Positions 27,035-36,862 of a stretch of DNA of 64,000 nt are shown piece after piece. Under the pieces are notes generated by a model. The model was not told the DNA's origin, did no database searches, and worked only from the letters and a program-made list of their open reading frames with translations. The stretch comes from an uncultured bacterium (lineage in GTDB: Bacteria; Atribacterota; Atribacteria; Atribacterales; Caldatribacteriaceae): the NCBI GenBank assembly GCA_937922705.1, contig CALAIW010000010.1, positions 119,262 to 183,261 on the forward strand, written 5' to 3'. A program made the position numbers and the translations under genes. Each line of letters begins with the position of its first letter. The first letter of the stretch is position 1.

Positions 27035-28024
27035 TCAGGAGTAAAGACACAAACGAAGCTTTTGAGCAGCTTCCTCAGGACGTATCACATTGATTGAGAA
27101 TCCACTTCCCCACTCAAACCCTGCAGTTCGAAGAAAAGCGGGGAGAATCTCAAAGTGCCAATGATAGCCTCTTTCTTCTTCATCTTTAGCATGGTAAGGT
27201 GCAACGTGAAGCACAAAGTTGAACGAAGACATGCCCGAGCATTTCCGAACTCCTTTAAGAACTCGACTCAAAACCACTGCCAGATCCTCAAGATGCGTCT
27301 CTTCTTGGAAAAAAGCACTGTGGTGCACCGGAAAAAGCGCAACTTCAAATGGAAAACGAGCAGCGTATGGGACAAAAGCCACAAAGTGGTCATTTTCCAA
27401 GATAAGACGCACAGCCTTTTCTCGTTCCCTGACAAGAAGCATACAAAAAGGGCATTGTTTTTTCTCACGGTAGAAATTCACAGCGCCTTCAAGTTCTTCA
27501 AGAACCGTGTGAGGAACAAAGGGAGTAGCAATAAACTGGGAATGAGCGTGACGCATTGATGCTCCTGCTTCAATTCCCTGATTTTTGAAAATGAGACCAT
27601 ATCGCAAATACTTCTCCCTTTCGAAAAAGCGCAATCTCTCCTTGTACGCTAGGAGAACTCTGACAATCTGTTCTTGCGAGAGCTCAGAAAAATCCAAGGC
27701 ATGATGCGGTGTTTCCACAATCACCTCGTGCACCCCAAAACCACCAGCGGCTCGGTACAGCTCGTCACACATATCCCAAAAGGGGATATCATTCCTAAGT
27801 GCTGGGTACTTGTTAGGAAACACCCGCACAAACCATCCGGGCTGGTCTGGAGAAGTCCCATTACGACGGATACTAAAAACCTCCTTTGGCGTACAGGACT
27901 CCATACCTTCACAAAAGGGGCACTCCGGCGCTTCTTCCTCAAACTCGTAAGGCCGATTAACCCGCTCCGGAGCAATGATAGTCCATCGCCCAGTCAAAAA
28001 GTCCTTTCGCCACTCCGACACCAA
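27035..28024 (-). CDS. galT: Galactose-1-phosphate uridylyltransferase (GalT, HIT-superfamily)
   Basis: A 329-residue GalT: zinc pair CPFC near residue 35 and again CPFCMLL near 195, WFVRVFPNKYPAL, and the catalytic HxHxQ as HAHSQFIATPFVPH at about residue 160. It exchanges UMP (or AMP in related ADP-glucose phosphorylases) between sugar-1-phosphates. Placement beside an ADP-glucose pyrophosphorylase makes an adenylyl version possible. The start is non-ATG (TTG 28024 or GTG 28021). It follows the M42 peptidase gene by 8 bp. Confidence 0.88.
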   Translation of the reverse strand: MVSEWRKDFLTGRWTIIAPERVNRPYEFEEEAPECPFCEGMESCTPKEVFSIRRNGTSPDQPGWFVRVFPNKYPALRNDIPFWDMCDELYRAAGGFGVHEVIVETPHHALDFSELSQEQIVRVLLAYKERLRFFEREKYLRYGLIFKNQGIEAGASMRHAHSQFIATPFVPHTVLEELEGAVNFYREKKQCPFCMLLVREREKAVRLILENDHFVAFVPYAARFPFEVALFPVHHSAFFQEETHLEDLAVVLSRVLKGVRKCSGMSSFNFVLHVAPYHAKDEEERGYHWHFEILPAFLRTAGFEWGSGFSINVIRPEEAAQKLRLCLYS

Positions 28025-28032
28025 TGGAGATT

Positions 28033-29091
28033 TCAGGGAATCCAGGCCTCCTCCCCTGTTAGACTTTCCAGGAAAAGGACAAGAAGCCGTATAGCATTTT
28101 CCACGTCCTCGGTATCAATGATTTCTGAAGGTGTGTGCATGTATCGATTGGGAATCCCGATAAGACCTGTCACTACCCCCTCACGAGTGACCTGAATAGC
28201 ATTGGCATCAGTTCCTGTAGCCCGGGGCTCTGCCTGAACTTGATATGGAATCCCATGCGCTTTAGCAATCTCAACAAGCCGTTGAAAAATTTTGGGATTA
28301 ACATTGGGTCCTCGAGCGATAACCGGTCCTTTTCCTAAGGCAATGTCACCGACTTTTCTCTTATCCACGTCAGGGCAATCCGAAGCAAAAGTCACATCAA
28401 CGGCAATACCTATATGAGGCGCGATGCCAAAAGCGCTTGTTCGTGCCCCCCGAAGGCCTAGTTCTTCCTGAACAGTACTCACTCCATACACTCCACAACG
28501 AAGTTTCTCCCGATTCACCCGACAAAGAGTCTCTGCTACCACAAAAACACCTATTTTGTCATCAAATCCCTTTCCAGCAACTCGCGTTCCAAGAAGAGAA
28601 TAAAAACCAACATCGAAGGTAATTGGGTCACCAATATTGACAAGCTGCAGCACTTCTTCCTTCGTTTTCGCTCCAATATCTATCCACTGCTCCTCAACCT
28701 TCACAACTTTTTGACGATCCTTTTCTTCCATGAGGTGGATTGGCTTTTTACCAACTACACCAGGTATGGGACCAGAACTGGTATGAATGAGAACTCGAGT
28801 TCCTGCTGTAACATGGGGATCCACCCCTCCTACCGCTGAGAAATGAATATAGCCTTGATCATTCACATATTCGACCATAAGACCCACTTCATCACAGTGC
28901 CCAGCGAGCATAACTCTTGGAACCCTATCAGGATGGATAACCCCAAATGCATTACCATGGACATCCTTGTAAGATTTGTCCACCTTTTCCCGAATACGTT
29001 CAAGAAATATCCTCTGGACCTCTTCTTCAAAACCAGACGGGCTGGGAGTCGTGATAAGCTTCCGCAAAAAATCTAAACTACTCGAGTCCAT
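28033..29091 (-). CDS. M42 family aminopeptidase/endoglucanase-like metallopeptidase
   Basis: A 352-residue M42 peptidase (tetrahedral TET-type cocatalytic enzyme). Metal ligands appear in MLAGHCDEVGLM, AGKGFDDKIGVF, STVQEELGLRGA, GIAVDVTFASD and the C-terminal RYMHTPSEIID. It releases N-terminal residues from peptides made by Lon-type proteolysis. ATG at 29091 was preferred (GAGGGGG about 8 bp upstream) over the 29136 start; it overlaps lon by 14 bp, supporting a functional link in peptide turnover. Confidence 0.93.
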   Translation of the reverse strand: MDSSSLDFLRKLITTPSPSGFEEEVQRIFLERIREKVDKSYKDVHGNAFGVIHPDRVPRVMLAGHCDEVGLMVEYVNDQGYIHFSAVGGVDPHVTAGTRVLIHTSSGPIPGVVGKKPIHLMEEKDRQKVVKVEEQWIDIGAKTKEEVLQLVNIGDPITFDVGFYSLLGTRVAGKGFDDKIGVFVVAETLCRVNREKLRCGVYGVSTVQEELGLRGARTSAFGIAPHIGIAVDVTFASDCPDVDKRKVGDIALGKGPVIARGPNVNPKIFQRLVEIAKAHGIPYQVQAEPRATGTDANAIQVTREGVVTGLIGIPNRYMHTPSEIIDTEDVENAIRLLVLFLESLTGEEAWIP

Positions 29092-31534
29092 GGGCGTTCC
29101 CCCTCTCAGGCGATATTCCCCCAGAGCTTCCTTCAAAAGCTAGATTTAATACCTCATCGACAGTCCCCACAAAGTGGAAACGCGTTTCCTGTCTTACCTC
29201 AGTAGGAATTTCTTCAAGATCTTTTGCGTTCTCCTTGGGAAGAATGACCTCGCCAATGCCTACCCGATGGGCTGCCAGGACCTTCTCTTTGATTCCCCCA
29301 ACGGGAAGCACTTGCCCCGTAAGAGTTACTTCTCCAGTCATTGCTATTCCTCGACGAGGAGGATTTTTAGTTAGAGCCGAAACCATAGATACAGCCATGG
29401 TAATACCCGCAGAAGGACCATCTTTGGGAATTGCTCCTGCTGGAACATGGATATGAATATCGTTCTTCTCATAAAAGTCCTCAGGGATATTCCACTTTCG
29501 AGAGCGCCCCCGAACGCATGAGAGCACAATACGCGCTGACTCCTGCATGATTTTTCCCATATTTCCCGTAAGGATAAGATTGCCCTTTCCAGGAAGCACA
29601 ACGGTTTCCACAAAAAGGACTTCTCCCCCAACCTCTGTCCAGGCAAGACCAGTAGCTACACCAACTTTGCCCTCAAGAGGCAATGCATCCTTCGAGTACC
29701 GCTGAGGTCCAAGAAATTCCCGGAGAAGGCCTATAGTAACCACAAATGGGCCACTTTCGCCTGAGGCTATTCTTCTTGCCACCTTTCGACAGACTGCAGC
29801 GATGCTTCTTTCGAGCTGTCTGACTCCCGCTTCCCGGGTATACTCCCGGATTATAGTCAAGATAGTCTCATCCGGAAGATGGAGAAGGTTCTCAGAAATA
29901 CCATTTTCTCTGCATTGCTTGGGAATGAGGTATTTTCGAGCAATGGCAAGCTTATCCTGATCGGTGTATCCCGAGAGAAAGATCACTTCCATACGGTCCA
30001 AAAGTGCAGGAGGAATAGTATCTACAACGTTTGCTGTGGCGATAAAAAGAACTCGAGAAAGATTAAAAGGTACTCCCAGATAGTGATCCACAAAAGCCTC
30101 ATTCTGTTCTGGGTCAAGAACCTCAAGGAGAGCTGCCGCTGGATCACCCCGAAAATCAAGACCAATTTTGTCAATCTCATCTAACATAAACACTGGATTA
30201 TTCGCTCCAGCTCTTCGGAGTCCCTGAATAATTCTTCCAGGCATTGCCCCGACATATGTCCGGCGGTGTCCTCGAATCTCAGCTTCATCTCGAACTCCGC
30301 CAAGGGAAATGCGCACGAATTTCCGTCCAAGAGATCGAGCAATAGACTTTCCAAGCGATGTCTTTCCCACCCCTGGAGGACCAACAAAGCAGAGAATAGG
30401 TCCTCGCAAGTCTTTTTTGAGTTGGCACACTGCAAGATACTCAAGAATACGCTCTTTAACCTTTTCAAGATCGTGGTGATCCTCGTCAAGGATTTTGCGG
30501 GCAAGCTCCACATCAAGCACATCCTCTGTGCTCTTATTCCACGGGAGTTCAAGAATCCAATCGATGTAATTACGAATAACTGGATACTCTGGAGACGTAG
30601 TAGGGATGTGCGACAGCCTGTTGAGTTCCTTTTCTACTTCCTCTTTAACTTCTTTAGGAAGCCCGAGCTCTTCGATTTTTTCCTTGAGTCTTGTAATCTC
30701 GCCTCCCCGTTCATCGAGTTCTCCAAGCTCTCGCTGAATTGCTTTGAGCTGTTCCCGGAGAAAATACTCTCGCTGAGTCTTTGCCATTTCCTTCTGAATC
30801 TGTGCCTGAATCTTGCTCCCAATTTGAAGAATTTCAAGTTCCCTTGTGAGATGGTAGGTAACCTTCTTAAGTTTCTCGACAAGATCAAAAGAAGCAAGAA
30901 TCTCTTGTTTCCCAGCCACATCAAGGTTTAGGCTAAAAGCCACAAAGTGGGCAAGACGTGCGGGTTCCTTAATGTTCATCGCCGTCACAAATGCCTCTTT
31001 CGGAAGGTAAGGTGCAAGTTCAACAACTTTTTGAAAGAGACTCAAAATATTTCGTTTCAGAGCTTCTACTTCATCAGTATGGATTTCCTCAAGACGAACG
31101 ATTTCAACCCGGGCCACAGGGTAGGGATCCCAACGAATCCACTCCTTAATCACAAAAGGAGCCAATCCAAAAACAAGAATTTGTACCGCTTCTTCTGGAA
31201 GGCGGAGCATTCGAGAAATTTTTCCAACCACTCCAACCTCGTAAAAATCCTCAGGGGAGGGGAAACCACTCTCAGGCTTTCTCCGAAGGGCAATAACACC
31301 AACGATTTTGTCTCTAAGGACCGCCTCGTGAACCAAGCGAACCCACGTCTCTCCCTGAACAACCCAGGGAAAAGCAATTTCGGGAAAAAGGACGTTATCC
31401 TCAAGAGGGAGAATAGGAACCTCTTCAGGGAATTCTCTATCCCGTTTTTCACGAAGAGGCACAACTTGTTCGATAAGTTCCCCTGGCCGTTCTTCTTCAA
31501 AAAGTACAGGCCACTCTTCTTGGATCATATTCAT
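29078..31534 (-). CDS. lon: ATP-dependent protease Lon
   Basis: An 818-residue LonA: N-terminal substrate domain with LPLEDNVLFPEIAFPWVVQG, a coiled region, AAA module (Walker A GPPGVGKTSLG; Walker B VFMLDEIDKIG) and protease domain with the Ser-Lys dyad (PKDGPSAGITMA and GGIKEKVLAAHRVG). It degrades misfolded proteins. It starts inside the hsp20 stop (4 bp overlap), an arrangement that ties it to a holdase. Confidence 0.97.
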   Translation of the reverse strand: MNMIQEEWPVLFEEERPGELIEQVVPLREKRDREFPEEVPILPLEDNVLFPEIAFPWVVQGETWVRLVHEAVLRDKIVGVIALRRKPESGFPSPEDFYEVGVVGKISRMLRLPEEAVQILVFGLAPFVIKEWIRWDPYPVARVEIVRLEEIHTDEVEALKRNILSLFQKVVELAPYLPKEAFVTAMNIKEPARLAHFVAFSLNLDVAGKQEILASFDLVEKLKKVTYHLTRELEILQIGSKIQAQIQKEMAKTQREYFLREQLKAIQRELGELDERGGEITRLKEKIEELGLPKEVKEEVEKELNRLSHIPTTSPEYPVIRNYIDWILELPWNKSTEDVLDVELARKILDEDHHDLEKVKERILEYLAVCQLKKDLRGPILCFVGPPGVGKTSLGKSIARSLGRKFVRISLGGVRDEAEIRGHRRTYVGAMPGRIIQGLRRAGANNPVFMLDEIDKIGLDFRGDPAAALLEVLDPEQNEAFVDHYLGVPFNLSRVLFIATANVVDTIPPALLDRMEVIFLSGYTDQDKLAIARKYLIPKQCRENGISENLLHLPDETILTIIREYTREAGVRQLERSIAAVCRKVARRIASGESGPFVVTIGLLREFLGPQRYSKDALPLEGKVGVATGLAWTEVGGEVLFVETVVLPGKGNLILTGNMGKIMQESARIVLSCVRGRSRKWNIPEDFYEKNDIHIHVPAGAIPKDGPSAGITMAVSMVSALTKNPPRRGIAMTGEVTLTGQVLPVGGIKEKVLAAHRVGIGEVILPKENAKDLEEIPTEVRQETRFHFVGTVDEVLNLAFEGSSGGISPERGNAHGLE

Positions 31535-31974
31535 GCCCCCTCGTCAACTGGAACCCGGCGTTCCCAAATACCCTTTTTAGGGCACTCGACAACAAGAAAC
31601 CCATTCCGGTACGTTGCCCGTACCGCTGCATCGTTGATATCATACTCAAACTCGATTTCCCGATAGAAAGGACCAAAGTGGATTTCCATAAGGTAGTAAT
31701 CCCTTTTCGGCGGAGAAGGTATCTCTTTCCGTTCTCCTCGAATAAAGAGTCTCTTGCCCTGAACAAATACCTCGATTTCCCTAGGGTCTACTCCCGCAAG
31801 CTCAACAACCACAATGAAAGAAGAATCTGTCTCAAAGACATCACAAGCAGGAACCCAAGGTTCCTCAGAAAATGGAGAGTAACTTGGTCTCTTGCCAGAG
31901 AGATGCTCCACAAATCGCCGCATCTCCTGTTGCATAGAGAAAAACTCTTCCCAAAGGGAATCAAAGCGCCCCAT
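31531..31974 (-). CDS. Small heat-shock protein Hsp20 (second copy)
   Basis: A 147-residue alpha-crystallin protein. WVPACDVFETDSSFIVVVEL opens the domain, VDPREIEVFVQGKRLFIRGE forms the core and FEYDINDAAVRATYRNGFLV the C-terminal strand. It lacks the C-terminal IxI tail in clear form (ends ERRVPVDEGA). Directly coupled to lon, distinct from the operon-1 Hsp20 at 16478-16906. Confidence 0.92.
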   Translation of the reverse strand: MGRFDSLWEEFFSMQQEMRRFVEHLSGKRPSYSPFSEEPWVPACDVFETDSSFIVVVELAGVDPREIEVFVQGKRLFIRGERKEIPSPPKRDYYLMEIHFGPFYREIEFEYDINDAAVRATYRNGFLVVECPKKGIWERRVPVDEGA

Positions 31975-31985
31975 ATCTTCCTCCT

Positions 31986-33530
31986 CTAAAAGACTACAAG
32001 AACGCGCTGCAATGCATACTTTGCTTTTGCCTCATCAGGAATGAACTCAATCCGTATGGTATTTTCCCCCAGCTCAAGAAATGGTGCCAGGGAAATGACT
32101 TGAACCTCAAGAGGACCCCCTTTACCCTCTCGAATCTTTCCGGCAAAACCGAGTTGTCCATTCACGTAAAGCTGAAGAACCCCAGAAGCACTAGCAGCTC
32201 CCCATATGCAAAGTGCTCCCGCCCTAAGGGGTTGAGAAAGGGTAAATTTGGCTTCCACGTATCCTTCTCTCCCAAGGAGAAGGGCAAACACGGGATTTTC
32301 AAAAAATCCCTTTTCTATGTCACCCCGGTAACTGAGATCCTCAAAATTTGTCTTGATCTTGCCACTACTCCAGTCAAGAAAATAGAAATCCTCACCGAGG
32401 TGTACTCCTACCCTGCTTACCGTTCCTTTTGCATATCCCTGAGAAGGAAGGAACCAGGCCGTTCCTCCAAAAGATGCTCGAATCTCTACGCTCTCGTGGG
32501 CTTCCACTTGAGGAGCAAAGAAACGGTTCTTCGTTCTCCCCAAAGAATCTGTCACAGTGGTTGTGTACTCAAAGGTCCCTACATTTGCTACCCAGCGTAC
32601 TGTTTCCCCCTCAATAGGCTTTCCTTCTGCATCTCGCAGGAAAGCCTCAAAGTCGAGCACCTCGCCAGACCCAACTCGAAACGTCGATGGTGCAATTTCA
32701 AGTGTTGTGACTCTCTTTTTGCCCCTCACAAGAAGGCGAGCTTCTCCCACAGACGCTCCGTACACCATGTCTCCTTCGAAAATCGCCCGAATGACAACCT
32801 CCCTCTCATCTCCAAAGGTAGGCGCTACATACCATGTTTCAGAAAATCCGAAGGTATTGGTAAAGGTTTGGTACTTCTCAAGCCTTCCTTCGCTGGCTTC
32901 CCACTGAATACGACGGTTCACAAGGGCATTACCAGCCTCATCACCAAGAAATATCCGGAGCTTCACCCTCGCTCCTGGAGCTATCTCCTCCACAACCCGG
33001 TCAAATTGCAAAAAGGAGGGAGCAGGAATGCGCTCCTCCACTACCTGAATGGTACAGTACTGCACATGGACCTCTTCTCCAAGGAGGGTTCGAACTTGAC
33101 CTGGCCTCTTCATTGCCTCCACCAGAATGCGGTCTGGAACAATTCTTGGCGTCAGAACCATGAGGAAGTACTCTCTGCCTTCAGGCCCCAGTACAGTACC
33201 AAAGATTTTCTTTTGAGACCCTTTTGCAAGGAACTCATTATTTTTCAGAATCTGTGCTTCCCCATGGGGGGTGTAATCAAAGATGCTCACATATCCATCT
33301 AGCTCACTCGAAAGGGTAAGGATAATACTCTCTCCAGGTCTATAGACCCCAAAATTCCCGCGATCAGGAAGTATATTTATGAAGGGCGATGTTTCGAGTT
33401 TCAAAATCTCATCGATTTTTTCCTCACTAACCTCAAAGGTAAAAGGCTGCGCAGAGACCATATTCCATCCCAGGCATCCAAAGTAAAGTATGGCGAAAAC
33501 AGCCCAGTATCGTACTACCTTCACCCTCAT
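31986..33530 (-). CDS. Exported DUF4384 / Ig-like multi-domain protein
   Basis: A 514-residue secreted protein: signal peptide at 1-27 (WAVFAILYFGCLGWNMVSA). An N-terminal domain with NFGVYRPGESIILTLSSE and DGYVSIFDYTPHGEAQIL resembles DUF4384, found in surface proteins. Two invasin/Big-1-like Ig modules follow (NALVNRRIQWEASEGRL and EGKPIEGETVRWVANVGTF, each ending in a GFSETWY- or GRTKNRFF-type strand). The C-terminal jelly-roll-like part (GVLQLYVNGQLGFAG, LGENTIRIEFIPDE) resembles a carbohydrate-binding fold. Probably a cell-surface structural or adhesion protein; function unknown. Confidence 0.7.
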   Translation of the reverse strand: MRVKVVRYWAVFAILYFGCLGWNMVSAQPFTFEVSEEKIDEILKLETSPFINILPDRGNFGVYRPGESIILTLSSELDGYVSIFDYTPHGEAQILKNNEFLAKGSQKKIFGTVLGPEGREYFLMVLTPRIVPDRILVEAMKRPGQVRTLLGEEVHVQYCTIQVVEERIPAPSFLQFDRVVEEIAPGARVKLRIFLGDEAGNALVNRRIQWEASEGRLEKYQTFTNTFGFSETWYVAPTFGDEREVVIRAIFEGDMVYGASVGEARLLVRGKKRVTTLEIAPSTFRVGSGEVLDFEAFLRDAEGKPIEGETVRWVANVGTFEYTTTVTDSLGRTKNRFFAPQVEAHESVEIRASFGGTAWFLPSQGYAKGTVSRVGVHLGEDFYFLDWSSGKIKTNFEDLSYRGDIEKGFFENPVFALLLGREGYVEAKFTLSQPLRAGALCIWGAASASGVLQLYVNGQLGFAGKIREGKGGPLEVQVISLAPFLELGENTIRIEFIPDEAKAKYALQRVLVVF

Positions 33531-34801
33531 GAAGCCTCCCCCTCTATGCTTTCCCCACTTGGAATACTATCGGCAGGGAAACTCTCATAATCAAGATCCG
33601 GACCAATGCGACAATTTCTGCCTATACGGACCCCCGGAGGGATTCTTGTGTTTTTTCCAACCACTGTAAGACCACTCTGAAGCATGTCAGGAAACTTCCG
33701 ATTTGGTGTCCAATCCTCCCCATACCCTACAATTGCTCTCTCACCAACGACAATGGCCTTGTCAAGGATAGCCCGATCGACAATAGCTCCTTCTTCGATC
33801 ACCGTATCACTCATGATTACTGAATCACGCACTACTGCACCTTTTTTAACTACAACACCACTAAAAAGCACCGAATTTATCACTGTCCCCTCTACAATAG
33901 TACCACTTCCAAGGATACTTCGCTCCACTGAGGCACTAGCACCCAGCTTCACCGGAGGACGATCTTCAACAGGCGTATATATTGGCCAACGCTCGTCACA
34001 GAGATTAAGAGGCGGGGGATCCTCAAGGAGTTCCATATTAGCTTGCCAGTACGCGTCAAGCGTTCCAACGTCCTTCCAATAACCCTCAAAGGGAAAAGCA
34101 AAAACGCGGCGAGTCTGAACCATCCGAGGAATAACATCTTTTCCAAAATCAAAAGACGTTCCTACCCGTTGTGCTTCGTACTCAACCTCCTCTTTGAGGA
34201 CCTCTAAATTGAAAACATAAATACCCATGTTCACAAGGTTACTCTTGGGGTGCTTTGGTTTCTCTTCAAACTCGATAACCCTCCTTTCCGAATCAGCAAC
34301 AAGAACACCGAAACGATGAGCTTCTTCCCAAGGGACAGCAATGACCGAGATAGTAAGATCGGCCCTTTTTTCCAAATGAAAGCGGAGAAGTAAGCGATAA
34401 TCCATTTTGTAGATGTGATCTCCAGAGAGAATAAGGACAAGTTGCGGACGTTTTTCCTCAAGAAAATCAAGATTCTGGTAAATGGCATCTGCAGTTCCAC
34501 GATACCAATCGGTAGCCGCATCACTAATATAAGGCTGAAGGAGAAAAATACCCCCTTCCATACGGTCCAGGTTCCACGGCTTTCCAATACGAATGTGATC
34601 ATGAAGGGAGCGGGGGTTGTACTGTGTAAGGATACCCACGCAGTAGATACCAGAATGAACACAGTTGCTGAGACAAAAATCAATGATTCTATACTTTCCG
34701 CCAAAGGGAACGGCAGGTTTTGCTCTCTTGGCAGAGAGGATATCGAGCCTCCGCCCTTCTCCTCCCGCAAGAATCATAGCGACGACATCTCTCTTGTACA
34801 C
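33527..34801 (-). CDS. glgC: Glucose-1-phosphate adenylyltransferase (GlgC paralogue 2)
   Basis: A 424-residue canonical GlgC: MILAGGEGRRLDILSAKRAK, PFGGKYRIIDFCLSNC with the activator-site Lys retained, LSGDHIYKMDY with the catalytic Asp, FEEKPKHPKS, and the hexapeptide-repeat beta-helix C-terminus. It makes ADP-glucose for glycogen synthesis. GTG start at 34801 with GGAGGTC about 10 bp upstream. It lies next to a GH57 enzyme (20 bp) and overlaps the secreted protein gene by 4 bp. Likely the true catalytic subunit if the two GlgC form a hetero-tetramer. Confidence 0.94.
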   Translation of the reverse strand: MYKRDVVAMILAGGEGRRLDILSAKRAKPAVPFGGKYRIIDFCLSNCVHSGIYCVGILTQYNPRSLHDHIRIGKPWNLDRMEGGIFLLQPYISDAATDWYRGTADAIYQNLDFLEEKRPQLVLILSGDHIYKMDYRLLLRFHLEKRADLTISVIAVPWEEAHRFGVLVADSERRVIEFEEKPKHPKSNLVNMGIYVFNLEVLKEEVEYEAQRVGTSFDFGKDVIPRMVQTRRVFAFPFEGYWKDVGTLDAYWQANMELLEDPPPLNLCDERWPIYTPVEDRPPVKLGASASVERSILGSGTIVEGTVINSVLFSGVVVKKGAVVRDSVIMSDTVIEEGAIVDRAILDKAIVVGERAIVGYGEDWTPNRKFPDMLQSGLTVVGKNTRIPPGVRIGRNCRIGPDLDYESFPADSIPSGESIEGEAS

Positions 34802-34820
34802 TTCCAGTGACCTCCAGCCT

Positions 34821-36353
34821 CTACCCTATAAGGTGGTTGACTCTCTCAAGGATTCCTAAAAAGTGATTCACGAAAATCCCTTTCTGGGGCGAGGGGTGGT
34901 CTTCTCCAAGCCACCAGAACCAGTCGCTTCCTTCCGCTCTAAGGAGAAGCTCATACACCTCTTGCCTGACTGTGGGGGAAAGGAGATCTTTCTTTCTTTC
35001 AAAGTTTTCCCGTGTCTCAAAAAGCCGCTCCCACGCCTGGTTTTTCTCTGGATGCCCTACCCAGCTCGTAAAACTCCCAAGAATCCAGGAGCCAGGAACA
35101 ATACGCTCAAGCACAGGTATATTACAAACCTTTTGAAGATATAGTGATGGTGTAATTGTAGCCACCTCCTTGCTCTCAGAGAGAGCCTCATAGAGGCCAC
35201 TAAGAAATGGAAGTCCGTTTTCTTTATAATACTCCCATGCATTCTCTCCATCAAGGATCACACTGACAACAAAATCTCCTTCCTTAGGAAGAGATTCCCG
35301 GATATTCGCAATCTTTAACATAAAATCTTCCACCGCCTGTGAAGCCGAGACTCTGTGATACTCAAACCCAATAGCGTCAGAAAGTACACGATCCCTAAAG
35401 AAAACCACGATTTTGTGATCGCCATGCTGGAAGCAATGCGGCATGTATAGTACCATAGGGGCACTTCCATCCTTTGCACGACCGATCCCTAAAGAATGAA
35501 AAAGAACTTCCTCCCCCGTGGCTACCCACCGGACTCCTTCTTGGGCAGCCCAAAGAAGCACCTTTTCACTTACCGACCCTTCTGAAGGCCACATGCCGAG
35601 AATATCTTTCCCCCAAACTTCACGCGCATATGTTTTGCCCCAGCGGATCTGCGCCATAGCGTCCTCAGGGAAGGAAGGCCATCCAAGAGCAAGACTCTGA
35701 ACCACGTCAGCATCTCCGAGGATAGGAAGAATAGGATGGTACAGCGGGGAAAAGGTTATCTCGATTTGCCCCCTCTCAAAGAGCTCCCGGTATTGAGGAA
35801 CGATAGCCTTAAACACTTTTCTCGTGACTTCAAAGACGATTCTTTTGTCATCTTCCGTATAATTCCGTCCCTTTTCGTAGAGATATTTCGCATCTGCATC
35901 AGTCTTAAGGAGAATGGGGTCAAACCATATCAGTTGATACAGTACTTGGAGATCGCGAAAATCCTGAACATCAAAAGTGGAGAGAGCCACATCTTTTCTT
36001 TCCCAAAGCTCTTTATACCTTGGCCATGACTCGAAGGTTCTGGGCGATGCAACCAAAAAGAAGAGATCAACGATTTCTTTTTTTTCTGCCTCCGTAAGTG
36101 TTGCAGCTTCTCTCTCTGCAAGCCGCATGACCCGGTCCTTTTTCCCCTCAAGGTAAAGCTCAATCTGTTGAAGAAGAGAGGGAACAAAGTTGAAAGTAAC
36201 CCGAATCGAGGGGAAACGCTCAAGAAGCTTTCCCATAAAAAGGTAATCCTTTGTAGCATGTGTGCGGACCCAGGGAAGAATAAATTCTTCCTTCCTTTCA
36301 TCCCAGTACCATGGCTGATGCATATGCCAGAGAATGTGGACATAAAGAGCCAT
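34821..36353 (-). CDS. GH57 family glycoside hydrolase (alpha-amylase-like)
   Basis: A 510-residue GH57 enzyme: region I HMHQPWY at the N-terminus, region II GQIEITFSPLYHPILP, region III MWPSEGSVSEK with the nucleophile Glu, and region IV LDGENAWEYY with the acid/base Asp. It acts on alpha-glucans such as glycogen or maltodextrin; exact specificity is not visible. It is intracellular, as there is no signal peptide when translation begins at the ATG at 36353, which has AAGGGGTG upstream and directly precedes ALYVHILWHMHQ. It neighbours GlgC. Confidence 0.92.
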   Translation of the reverse strand: MALYVHILWHMHQPWYWDERKEEFILPWVRTHATKDYLFMGKLLERFPSIRVTFNFVPSLLQQIELYLEGKKDRVMRLAEREAATLTEAEKKEIVDLFFLVASPRTFESWPRYKELWERKDVALSTFDVQDFRDLQVLYQLIWFDPILLKTDADAKYLYEKGRNYTEDDKRIVFEVTRKVFKAIVPQYRELFERGQIEITFSPLYHPILPILGDADVVQSLALGWPSFPEDAMAQIRWGKTYAREVWGKDILGMWPSEGSVSEKVLLWAAQEGVRWVATGEEVLFHSLGIGRAKDGSAPMVLYMPHCFQHGDHKIVVFFRDRVLSDAIGFEYHRVSASQAVEDFMLKIANIRESLPKEGDFVVSVILDGENAWEYYKENGLPFLSGLYEALSESKEVATITPSLYLQKVCNIPVLERIVPGSWILGSFTSWVGHPEKNQAWERLFETRENFERKKDLLSPTVRQEVYELLLRAEGSDWFWWLGEDHPSPQKGIFVNHFLGILERVNHLIG

Positions 36354-36366
36354 ATCTACACCCCTT

Positions 36367-36861
36367 CTAATCGAGACGAATAATTTCTCCCCGAGACACT
36401 CTTCCAGAAGTAATCTCAAGACGCCCCATAGTCAAGCAGGGAGAAAAAACCCTGTCTGTTGGGCTTCCAGGGTTCATAAGAAGGAACTCTTTGTGCCACA
36501 CGAGTAGAGGACGATGGGAATGTCCATAAATAATTACCTGGACATTCTCTCCAACAAAAGAAGTCAGAGCCATCCGTTCTGCCTCTTCAGGCGAACCGTG
36601 TCCATGAAGGAGACCAATACGCACTCCCTCAAGCTCAACAACACGTTTTGCAGGAAGACGCATGCGCACCCCAGGAATATCCATATTACCGCAAACCGCA
36701 TGTACCGGAGCAAATTGGGAAAGCTCTTCGAGAACCCACCACTCTGTAACATCCCCTGCATGGAGAATACAGTCCACACCCTTTAAGAAAGGTACAAGGT
36801 ACTCAGGAAGTGTTCTCGACCGTTCTGGAATATGCGTATCTGAAAGGACGGCAACAATCAC
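36367..36861 (-). CDS. YfcE/MJ0936-type metallophosphodiesterase
   Basis: A 164-residue calcineurin-like phosphoesterase with the full metal set: LSDTHIPE, HAGDVTEW, CGNMD, GHGSPEE and IYGHSHRP. Such enzymes cleave phosphodiesters or model substrates; physiological substrate unknown. GTG start at 36861 with GGGAGATGG upstream, 2 bp after the folD stop. Confidence 0.93.
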   Translation of the reverse strand: MIVAVLSDTHIPERSRTLPEYLVPFLKGVDCILHAGDVTEWWVLEELSQFAPVHAVCGNMDIPGVRMRLPAKRVVELEGVRIGLLHGHGSPEEAERMALTSFVGENVQVIIYGHSHRPLLVWHKEFLLMNPGSPTDRVFSPCLTMGRLEITSGRVSRGEIIRLD

Positions 36862-36862
36862 G

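Noticed and set aside
32100..33302. A 400-codon plus-strand open frame
   Set aside because: It lies exactly opposite the exported Ig-like protein, has no RBS and low-complexity basic sequence. Long antisense frames are common here because of the codon use.
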